Origin: Lepus europaeus
Taxonomy: Eukaryota > Chordata > Mammalia > Lagomorpha > Leporidae
DNA: 64,000 bases
Reading direction: 5' to 3'
Assembly: GCF_033115175.1 (NCBI RefSeq)
Contig: NC_084827.1
Span: forward strand, 61,565,201-61,629,200
The notes under the pieces: model-generated
What the model saw: only the letters and a program-made list of their open reading frames with translations
What the model was told of the DNA's origin: nothing
The model's database searches: none
Made by a program: the position numbers and the translations under genes
Shown here: in pieces, positions 53,874-64,000 of the stretch
How the letters are laid out: each line of letters opens with the position of its first letter
How positions within the stretch are numbered: the stretch's first letter is position 1

Positions 53874-56494
53874 TATTATTGCCACTCATACATCAAAATG
53901 AAGGTTAGGAAAACTTAAGTTTCATAATATTGGGACAAATAACCTATATGTTACTGATTTTTTGGTTCTTTCCTTCTTTCATTATAATTATGTATAACAA
54001 GTAAAAAGTTAAGAGTCCACTAATTAAGATGAACTACCTACTCAAAGGATAAAGACCATAAATATCTTCTCTTCAGACTGAATTTAACAAAATTCAAGTA
54101 TTATAGAGAAGATTAGTTATTTAAAGTCAGGTTTCCTAGAAGCAACCTTCTTCTGTAGGATTCAAAAATATCTCAGTGGTCAAAATAGATAGCATAGTGT
54201 AAATTGTGATTTGTGGGTTATAATCTAATAGGAAAATATGTTGAAATAAATAAAGATGAAGGTACAATGCAAAAAAGGAAATAAAAGGTCAAGTTTATTA
54301 AAAAAAAATGTTACTTACCCATGAGTGAGAGAGAGGAGATTGAAAGAGACAGGGACAAGAAGGGGTACAGAGTGAGGAAGGAAATATTAATCACTGGAAA
54401 AGTATATTTAAGGTAAGAGTATTTCATTTTAAAAAAATTTTGAAACCAGTGCAAGTTAGGCAAGCAAGCCCATATGTAGTCCAATGTTTCAATATAAGTT
54501 CCAAACACCCTGAATCACATAGTTTCAGAAACATAATAGTTTATAAAGTCATCTATATAAATCATGAAATCTAAACCACAGTTCTACTTGATCTGTAATA
54601 AATCAGAGATCATCAAATGTTGCCAATATCAACATAAAAACAAAGAAAAAAACAAAGAAAAATTTTAAGGAACTTCTTGTATAAAATGCCTCCTGCTACC
54701 AATAATAAATATTTTCTGTGTGCATTCTCTTCCAACCACTTTGTTATGCTAGCTTTTTTTCCCCAGGTTCTTTGATTTTTAATTAAAAAGTAAATGTCCT
54801 AGAAAGTAGATATCAATTAAAAAGCTACGTACCTCCCAATGTTAACCAATGGTCTGATCATACCTGGTAAACTGTAAGTATAGTTTCTAAATATACCTGT
54901 TTGAAGACTGTATGGTAACTACAGGAAGCCCACTTGGAAAGAACTGGCCAATATTATGCATCATAGGATGACCAAATAGGATATCTTTAAGATATCTTTA
55001 AGATATCTATGTAAATAGCATAAATATAACCAAATCACTCCATTAAAAGTATCTTGAGTTCCTTTTTTTTTTTTTAGTAAACATGTTGATTTTTAATTAT
55101 CTTCCTTTAAGTATTTCCACTTAAAACAATTATAAGCATATCCCAAATAAGAAAGAGTAGGTTGACAACATAGACGTAAAGATAACCTTCTGTGATGACT
55201 GGGGGAAGTTTTGATACCTGAAAGTCTATTTTCAATTCCTGGAAAGTAATGAAAGTAGTTGTGATTTTCATTAGGCAAAGTGTTATGTGTCTAATGTTAT
55301 GTGTCTAATGCTGCTCCGTGGAGTTTTAGGTAAGTCTTAAGGGGCTTCAAAAAAGTTGGGGGAGCTACGATATAATTATGCCACCGAACCTTTGCAATTG
55401 AGTTCTTTGTACCATCTCCCTATTGAGTGTAGGTGAGTGCCTTAGAACATCTTTGTCCCTTGACTGATTGTTTATATCAGCAGTTTGCTGCCACCTAGTG
55501 TCCAGGACAGAGTGTCACCTATAGAATCAGGTGTTGATGGAAGGAACCAGACACTACTTGTGAACAGAGCACAGAAAAAGCAAATGCACATGGGTGGAAT
55601 GATAATGGCTCCAAATTAATAAGTCCATCACATGATATGCAACTCTCATTAATATGCATCTCAAATAGGAATGCGTAGAGGGCTGGGTGAGGGGTGGAAA
55701 GAGTTCCAGTTCCAAATTAAACTAGAGAATAATCCTACACATTTTCAAGTGCCTGAGTTTCAAACCTTATTGAGTTAACGATGAGAATTCTCCTAGCTCC
55801 AGTCCTACTCGATAGGTTTAATTACTGAGATCACAAAGAGCTTGGTATAATTAAGAGGGATTTACATAGAATTGGATCTACTCTTCTCAGGGATACTGTA
55901 GGATACTTATTTCATAAGGTAAATTTCTCCTTATATGTTAAACCTTCTCCATCTAATGCTTTGGCTTGGCCCCAGCTATACCTGGGCCATGTGTGACTTA
56001 TGAAAGCCTAGTTTTTACCAGAATGTGACACACAGTGTTTGACATCTGCTTTCACTCTGAGCCTGTTCCACTTAGAGCTGTTCTCAAGATCAGATTCATT
56101 TTTGGGAGCCCCATGCAGGGCTGTTACATAAAGTCTGATTGATAGGAGTTAAGGTGGGCAGAAGTTATCAAAATGTGAAAACCAAGTGTTTTAAGGGGAA
56201 GGAAAGTATTCTCATCAAAGAGGTGGGAGGGGAGAACTGCCTGTGCTGGTTGGATGACTGGCTGGAAGCACCAACCTCCGCCGCAGAACCCAGGAGCTGA
56301 GGCTGACATCCTGGTGGACCCAGGATCTCTGCTGACCTTTTTAGAGCACACGAATGCCACTGGTCAGAAGGGGTCCTTGTTTAGCTGCCAATCTGGTCAG
56401 AAGCAAGGTCTTGGTTGTTCGTCGCCCTTTATGTCTCACTACAGTCTTAGAAACCGTGAAAGAACGGCCTCAACCAAGAATGAGCTACTGTGTG
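53874..56494. other. 2.6 kb of SINE-free AT-rich DNA
   Basis: No gene recognised. Small tandem duplications: 'gatatcttta' three times at about 54978-55007 and a 16-bp unit twice at about 55281-55312. A CTCF-like motif is at 55488. Confidence 0.4.
55488..55501 (-). promoter_or_regulatory. CTCF-like motif
   Basis: Minus strand ACACTAGGTGGCAG: one mismatch, at the first base, to the CTCF core. Confidence 0.42.
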
Positions 56495-56600
56495 AGGGTG
56501 AGCAAGTCACTTCACCTCTCTGGGTAAATGTCCACATCTGTGCACTGGAAATGAAAACTCCTGGTTCAATGTCTTCACTGGCACCTGGTGAAACTTCATG
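56495..56600 (+). mobile_element. MIR SINE
   Basis: 'gtgagggtgagcaagtcact', 'cacctctctgggtaaatgtc', 'ctgtgcactggaaatgaaaa' in MIR order. It lies inside the plus-strand open frame 56254-56715. Confidence 0.75.
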
Positions 56601-56853
56601 CCCAGGCCTGGGCAGCTCCACAGGGGCGTCCGCTCCCAGCCAGCCGAAGGTCACAAAAGCAGACGTGCTGCTGAGTCCTCCCGTGCAGCCTCAGCTCAGC
56701 CTGCCCAGCCCTTGAGTTCTTTATAAGTAAGATATGTTACATGAAATGTATTTATACCTCTCAGTTTTCTACTGGGCATAAAGTGAAGCCAAAATCGTTT
56801 GATGGCAGTAAAAAAAATTCTATAAATATAATCATTTATAAAGTATATATAGG

Positions 56854-57164
56854 TGGGGCTGGCGCTGTGGCTCACTTGGCTAATCCTCCGCCTGTGGGGC
56901 CGGCATTCCATATGGGCACCAGGTTCTAGTCCCGGTTGCTCCTCTTCCAGTTCAGTTCTCTGCTGTGGCCCGGGAAGGCAGTGGAGGATGGCCCAAGTGC
57001 TTGGGCACCTGCATCCGCATGGGAGACCAGGAGAAGCACCTGGCTCCTGGCTTCAGATCCACATAGTTTCGGCTGTAGCAGCCATTTAGGGAGTGAACCA
57101 ACGGAAGGAAGACCTTTCTCTTTGTCTCTCTCTCTCACTGTCTAACTCTACCTGTCAAAAAAAA
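56854..57164 (+). mobile_element. Young-type CSINE, perfect duplication
   Basis: Complete; the exact 14-bp duplication aaagtatatatagg is at 56840-56853 and 57165-57178. Confidence 0.95.
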
Positions 57165-57439
57165 AAAGTATATATAGGCTATTCAGACATATCTATATAA
57201 TGTCACTAGTCTTCTATTTGGAGAAGCAAGGTTTTCTTTTTAACAGAAAACACTGTAAAATGTCTTTTTTAACTTCTGAAAATGTTAAAGTTTGAACATT
57301 TTGAAATATATTTTTCAAGGAGATTGGAGTCATGTTTTATTTTTTATTTTGTTGCATAAACAGCAGATAAATGTGAAGCAAAAATTGCTTCTGCAATGTC
57401 AAAGAATGAGGAAGAGGAGGAGGAAGGTGATACCCATCT

Positions 57440-57761
57440 ATTTTTTTTTAAAGATTTATGTATTTACTTGAAAGGGAGAGTTACAGAGAGTCAGAGTCAG
57501 AGAGAGAGGGGTCTTCCATCCACTGGTTCACTCCCCAGTTGGCTGCAACATCTGGAGCTGAGCCGATCTGAAGCCAGCTTCTTCCGATTCTCCCACAGGG
57601 GGTGGGGGTGCAGGAGCCCAAGGACTTGGGCCATCTTCTACTGCTTTCCCAGGCCATAGCAGAGAGCGGGATAGGAAGTGGAGCAGCCAGGACTCAAACT
57701 GGTGCCCATGTGGGATGCCAGCACTGCAGGGCTTTACTTGCTATGCCACAGCACTGGCCCC
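57440..57761 (-). mobile_element. CSINE
   Basis: Complete; target 'acccatc' on both sides. Head 'ctatgccacagcactggcc'. Confidence 0.91.
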
Positions 57762-58219
57762 ACCCATCCAATAATATATGCTTTTCTTTGAGTAATTAGT
57801 GTTATGGCACATTGTTGAGCTAGCATGATCCATTTTTTCCCCTTGCCTCACACCACATTTGTGACACTATTTTACTTTGGAGAATTAATTTGAAACCATT
57901 CATTTGAGTTGTAGTGGTCAGCATACAAGCTAGCAAAGTATGATGTTCCCAAACTCCTGGCATTTTCAGCGAAAACATAGGGAAATTTCCTGCCTGGGCT
58001 TCCTTGATGAGATGAGATGCTATCTTGAGTCCCATTTTATGATTCACTAGAATGGTTTCACTTCTTGCTCTTTGGTAATTTGTAAGGTGCAACCAGAGCT
58101 TCTGAATGTTTCAGTTGCCTTTTGGCCTGTTATGTCCACTCTGAAAACTGTGACTCACATTCCTAGGCATCAACTAATTTTCCTAGAGGGAAGTTATTTT
58201 CTATTCCTTTTAGATAAAT
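57762..58219. other. AT-rich unique sequence
   Basis: No gene recognised. Confidence 0.4.
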
Positions 58220-58524
58220 CTTTTTAATTTGAAAGTTTTATTTTATTGTTTCAAAAAGCAGAGGAGGTAGGGAGAGGATGAGAAAAGAGATCATCAACCT
58301 GCTGGTTCAGTCTCCAAATGGCTGCAACAGCCAGGGCTGGGCCAAGCTAAAGCTGGGAGCCAGGAGCTTCCTCCTAGTTTCCCAGGTGGGTGACAGGGGC
58401 CCGAGTAGTTGGGCAATCCACTACAGAGAGCTAGATTGGAAACTGGTACTCTAACTAGCACTCTGATATGAGATGATTGCACAATAAGTGGTGGCTTAAC
58501 CTGCTGTGCCACAATGCTGACCCC
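58220..58524 (-). mobile_element. Diverged CSINE
   Basis: 'ctggttcagtctccaaatgg', 'ctgcaacagccagggctggg', head 'ctgtgccacaatgctgaccc'. It is the last SINE before a 4-kb SINE-free block. Confidence 0.85.
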
Positions 58525-61500
58525 TCAATTGTTCTTATAAAAAATCTCTTATCTAAAACTACTTTAATTTGCATACCTTCTTCCATTTGGAAATAATTAA
58601 GTTCTATGGCTTGCCAGCAGCTCTGCTTATGTATAGTGGCCTGATAAAATACAAGATAGCAGTTACATTTCTGTTTCAGATAAACAACAAAGAATTACTT
58701 AGTGTAAATGGGTCCCATGCAATTTTTTTCGTGTATGCTCTAAAATTTATTAATAGTTGATAAGTTAAAAAGGAAAGCACAACCAGATTGTAAATTTTAA
58801 TCATACACACGTCAAACTGTCCAGGGAAACACTTCAGTTCCATTATAAACAATCGCTTTCTAATGCACTTAAGACATTAACAAATATTAAAAAAATTTAA
58901 GCACATCAATAAAGTAAATATTAGGCATTTATGTTCATTAAAAACCACAAATTAAAAGAGTGCCATGGCAATCCATTAAAAACCAACAACAACAACAAAA
59001 AACTTCTGACTTCAAGATTGTTTAAAATTTTTAGATTCAACTATTTTTTTTGGAGTTTTTTTATTCAAGTGTTTCCTGAAAAATAGTACTATTATTTGCA
59101 CATAGTAAATCAATAGGTGTCAGCCACCAGCTTAACATTTGTCCAGTAAAGTACTCAAACTCAAACAAAATAAATACACCCCACTACCGTGACACTTTGC
59201 ATTATCAACATGAAGCCTGCCCCAACAATCAGGTCACTGGTTTTAGTAATGTAAGAATAAGTTGCTGGTTGACAAGGAGGAGAAGGAGGAGTTAAATGAC
59301 GTAAAGAATCTTATTTGAGGTGCCAGTCACTTGAGGCACTCAAGAGTTAAACACTAAATAAAAACACAGCCACACAGCCGGTGATAAATTCCATCCTAGC
59401 TCCCTTCTACTTGCGCCATGATATAAGAGAGAATAAAGGTCTCAGGATTTCTTTAGAAAACTACACCCAAGCTAAGCTACAGACTCATTGGAGAGGACAG
59501 GAAATGGATGCCTCACTGCAGAGGCCTCTGTGCCAAGTTTCTGTTCACATTCTGCTCAAAGTTCCCATAAAATACTCTCCCTTTCCCGCTAAAATACTAG
59601 TCAACTACATCAGATGTTTCTTCACATTTTTGAAGTTGTCACACAGGTCTTGCTAAAACAAACTCGGCAAAAACAAAGATTTCTTCTATCTTATTTTAAA
59701 AACCAGAAGTGGCAGGCTTTTTAATAGCCCAGATGAACCATATTGAGCTCACGATGAGTAATCAGATCCCAACTGAAATCAAACAGCCCAAATAATCCAA
59801 AAAAGCACTTATGAGAGCTCAAGCACACAAAGTAACAAGGCATAAGTGGAAAGTATGTCGAGGCTCTGAGTTAAAATAAATGCATGGTGTCACTGGTTAT
59901 GTTTCAGTCGTGTGCTGAGCAAAGTCAACCTCTCAGCTGAGCCTGATTTCAAAATGCTCTGGGAAACTACCTGGATAAACTACATGTTAAAATTACATTC
60001 TAATATGGCCACTGGATTTTTAAAATTATTATAAACCTATGTACAATAGTGAAGTGGTACAAACACTTTTTTTTTTTTTTTTTGCTAGTTAGCTATAAAA
60101 ATTAACAATATGTTTTTGGGAAGAAAGTCCTATGTATCTGAAGTACAGCTGGCAATGGAAACTAACCAACCAAAAGAGTCTAAGCTCTCTATCACACAAA
60201 TATAATTTAACACTCTCCATCTTCTAAGTAATTATTCACTTTTTATCTATTCATGTGTCAGTGTCTGTAATAATGCATCAAGTAGCAAGTAAGACTGAGG
60301 CTTACTGGGCAACTGGCATGAAGTCTCACATATATTTATAGATACATTTTTTAAACAAAAGAACACTGAAATAAAGTCACTACACTCCTATTATGGACTA
60401 TTAAACTACAAGGAAAAAACTGATTTCAGAAAGCTATGCCATGTGAATTCTAGGAACCCTAGAACCAAAATTCCAACTCTGCGTATCCTCCTAAAAAGTT
60501 GCCAAGCAGAGCTAAACCTTCGCGTTGAGGATTTCACGTGCAAATTCCAGCCCGGGGTAGATCATTCTGCGGCAGAACACTTACATTTGAAATAACAGTG
60601 GCACAGACACACTACTTGACCCTTTAGTATTGCAGTTAAAAGCTGGTTGTGGCACCACTAGCTGAGAACCATTAAGTCTTGCTGCCACCAATGACCAAAG
60701 GCACTTGGATAATCAAAAAGCCCACACTGGGCCACATGGTATCCACACTACTGTAACAGCCTAAGAAGGGTCAGTGCTCTGTGGGGCTCAGCCAGCTAGA
60801 TTCTGCTGTCTTCAGCTGTCAAGGACCTAACAACCGCAGACACAATTACCAACGGGAAGACGAAAAAGGCAAATCCATAGGACAAAAATGTCAACCGTCA
60901 TGATGTATATAAAAGCGATGTTAGTCTGGGCATTTCTTGTTATCAGACAACAAGGAAACAAAGATCTCTCTTGCCCAAAGTTCACTTCAACCAGTGACTT
61001 GATACCAAGAAATGCCCCCCACCCCAGCCCCTCCTACAGGATCATTAACAGCTGTGAGACTTGTAATGGATATTCTGTTGATGGTTTTCGTCACAATCTT
61101 TACACATACTCACCCCTCTTACGCAGCTCCCGCTTTAAATTAAGTATCCCAGAATTAAGATTCTTGGATTTATATGTTGGACCAAGACAATGAGGTCAAG
61201 TCACATCCAGTCGGATGCCAGTCAGTCCTGTAACCAGCTCCGGTTCATCACAATTTATTCACTTTTCTTTATCACAAGCCATGTGGTGTTTCAATTCTGT
61301 TTTTTCTTTTTTATTATTCAATTAAAAGGAATTTTAACAAGTCAACTTTTCTTAAACCTTTTAGCATTCTACCATTCTCTTTAGGAGCTCAGTAAATATA
61401 AACATTAGCTTTCCGTATAAATCTTTAAGAAACACTTTATAAATGTTTACACAGTTGTACTTTGCATCTCTTTGTAATCACTGAGCCCAGGAAATTTAAA

Positions 61501-61899
61501 GTCACACAAATCCTCCCACTACTCAGAGTCATAAGCTTGAACCTTTTAAGAACATCCTTGGTCGAAGCTTTGCAAGCCGGCAAATATTCAGAAACGAATG
61601 AGGATTCAGAACACCCTGAGCACAAACTGGTGCAACATCACAAAGCATGTTCCATCCAGAAAGAGGGGTGACAGTCAAAAAAAGGGGGGGGGGCGATGAA
61701 GAGCAAGTAAATTCTAGCTTTAAAACAAAAACAAAAAACAAAAACCACGAAATCAAATTCCTTTAGAGGAAAAAAAAAAAAAAAAGAGAGAGAGAGAGAG
61801 TGACTTCTTCTTGGGACTTCCAGACCAGTGAGGTAGTCCGTAAGGGAGAGAACGGATCAGCCCCTACAGTCCTGGAGACGTCTGTCTGGGGTTAGGAAG

Positions 61900-62783
<884 letters not shown>

Positions 62784-62810
62784 TGTTTTTGCTAAACCCT
62801 ATCCCTAACC

Positions 62811-64000
62811 TCTGTGTAGACTGGATCACTGCCTCCTTCAACTCTCACAGACTCTGCTAGTTCTTTTGTTATTGAACGCATTTATTTCTGCTTGTGCTGT
62901 GGTGAGTGTGAACACCTGCCTCTTCTGTGAGTCTACAATCCCTTCGAAGGACGGACTTCCTAGCTCACACTGTTGCGTACAGTGTTTGTCAATGCCGTGT
63001 GTTTATAGTCAACAGGAAATTCATTCTCATATTTTTCAATTTTTGTGCTCACCATTGCTTTCTGTATTCCACTCCTTTCTTAAAGGTTCAAGTTCCTTCT
63101 TTCTAAGAAAATTCAGTATTTTTTTCAGCATGAGGGTCTTTGAGAAGTAAGTCTTCCCAGCCTTTGAGTATAAATGCCTTTCTTTGATCCACAGTTTTGA
63201 GAATTTATCTGGGTGTGAAATTCTAGACTGACAGTTGCTAATCGTTGGATTTTTTCCCCCTCCACACCTCACTTCTTTAGCATCTTCTCATATTGATGGT
63301 TCTTATTTGTCACAAATCTGCTCCCTGTCATATAGCTGTTCCTTCTCTGTATATGTGTGACTGTTTTCCTCTGGTGTCTTTTTAGGTTTTTTAAATTTTT
63401 TCCCCCTATGTATCGCCACAAGTACCGCTTGAAGTACCAAGGTGTGGACTTATCTTTATTCCGCGTGGTTAGCACACTTGGAGGAACTAATACTTCCTTC
63501 AGTTATTTTCAGTACACTTTCTATTCTCCATTTTGCGCCACGGAAAACCTTTTAGAAAGATGTTAGAGTTTTCTCAATCTATGACTTTTAACTGCTCCTT
63601 CACTTTTCTCTTTAAAAATTTTGTAAAATACACAGGTTCTCCTCCTGTTTTCAAGTCTTCCATCTTTTTCCTTGAGGTCTGAATATCACCTGACTTAGAA
63701 CTTTTAAAAACTGCTCCAACTCCCTTCAGAATACTTAAGACAAGTTTTCCATGAAATCATCTCCTACATTGTTGGCAAGAGTGCCGGCAGGAGGAGTGTG
63801 CGGCTCCAATTGCTGAAGTCTTCCCAGTTCTTCTTTTGCCCAATCCTTTAGAAATAGCCCAGCTCCCATGTTGCAGTTCCTTGTGTGGCAGCTCTGTGTG
63901 TTACAACCTCTCCTGTCCCTTTGGGTCGCAGCTTCTCCTCTCTGCCTGGTTGGGCGAGGTGCATGGCAGCTCCTCTTCCCTGCTAGGTTCTCTGGAGTAG
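62811..64000 (-). mobile_element. Old L1/HAL1-like sequence and unassigned AT-rich DNA
   Basis: Around 63120-63310, 'gagaatttatctgggtgtga', 'aattctagactgacagttgc' and 'catcttctcatattgatgg' resemble the inverse of old L1/HAL1 ORF1 regions. The rest (to 64000) shows no gene I can support. Confidence 0.4.

Noticed and set aside
56254..56715. 153-codon plus-strand open frame starting MTGWKHQPPPQ
   Set aside because: Contains a MIR in the middle (56495-56600), so most of the frame is repeat-derived chance sequence.
60063..60084. T21 run as the poly(A) tail of a 2.7-kb retrocopy ending at 62783
   Set aside because: No matching duplication between the bases left of the T-run and those right of 62783, and no AATAAA-type signal just before the run on the minus strand.

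Overview
The window is nuclear DNA of a lagomorph, most likely the European rabbit or a close leporid. The main evidence is about 67 copies or remnants of the rabbit C-repeat (CSINE), a tRNA-derived SINE with the head GGCCAGCGCTGTGGC..., a B-box-like GGTTCGAGTCC and a tail with CTTTCAAATAAATAAATC. They lie in both orientations and cover roughly a third of the sequence. Older mammalian repeats (MIR, old L1, MaLR-like LTRs) and a 5'-truncated, rabbit-type L1 fit the same assignment. There are no prokaryotic features. Nearly every long open frame is a SINE read-through or a frame kept open by high GC.

Layout. 1-9.8 kb: AT-rich DNA with scattered CSINEs, MIRs, an LTR-like block and a SINE-free 2.2 kb stretch. 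9.9-11.1 kb: a strong CpG island, probably a promoter, with ATF/CRE-like and NRF1-like motifs and a MIR at its left edge. 11.1-32.7 kb: a dense CSINE field, an old L1 (13.8-15.1 kb) cut by three SINEs, and a candidate minus-strand 3'-terminal exon near 23.0-23.3 kb. 32.7-33.2 kb: a second CpG island with two AP-1-type TGACTCA sites 12 bp apart. 33.6-42.4 kb: more SINEs, including a fold-back CSINE, and an old plus-strand L1 (39.0-41.3 kb) carrying a 33-nt U2 snRNA 5'-end insertion between target-site duplications. 42.5-43.1 kb: a GC-rich patch with a C-run tract and an excellent CTCF-type motif. 47.3-49.8 kb: a 5'-truncated minus-strand L1 flanked by a 25-bp duplication, with 312 codons of ORF2 still open. 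51.0-51.8 kb: an old L1/HAL1-type ORF1 region. 53.9-56.8 kb: mostly unique AT-rich DNA. 58.5-62.8 kb: a SINE-free block that reads on the minus strand as a GC-rich, frameshifted coding remnant followed by 3'UTR-like sequence. 62.8-64 kb: old L1-like sequence.

No intact protein-coding gene could be demonstrated. The two CpG islands, the terminal-exon candidate and the 58.5-62.8 kb locus are the places where host gene sequence is most likely. I recognised no gene family in them and assign no symbols. I found no defence system, gene cluster or CRISPR array. The more unusual observations concern retrotransposition: the truncated U2 insertion, a 44-bp SINE insertion, the fold-back SINE and a palindromic MITE-like family.
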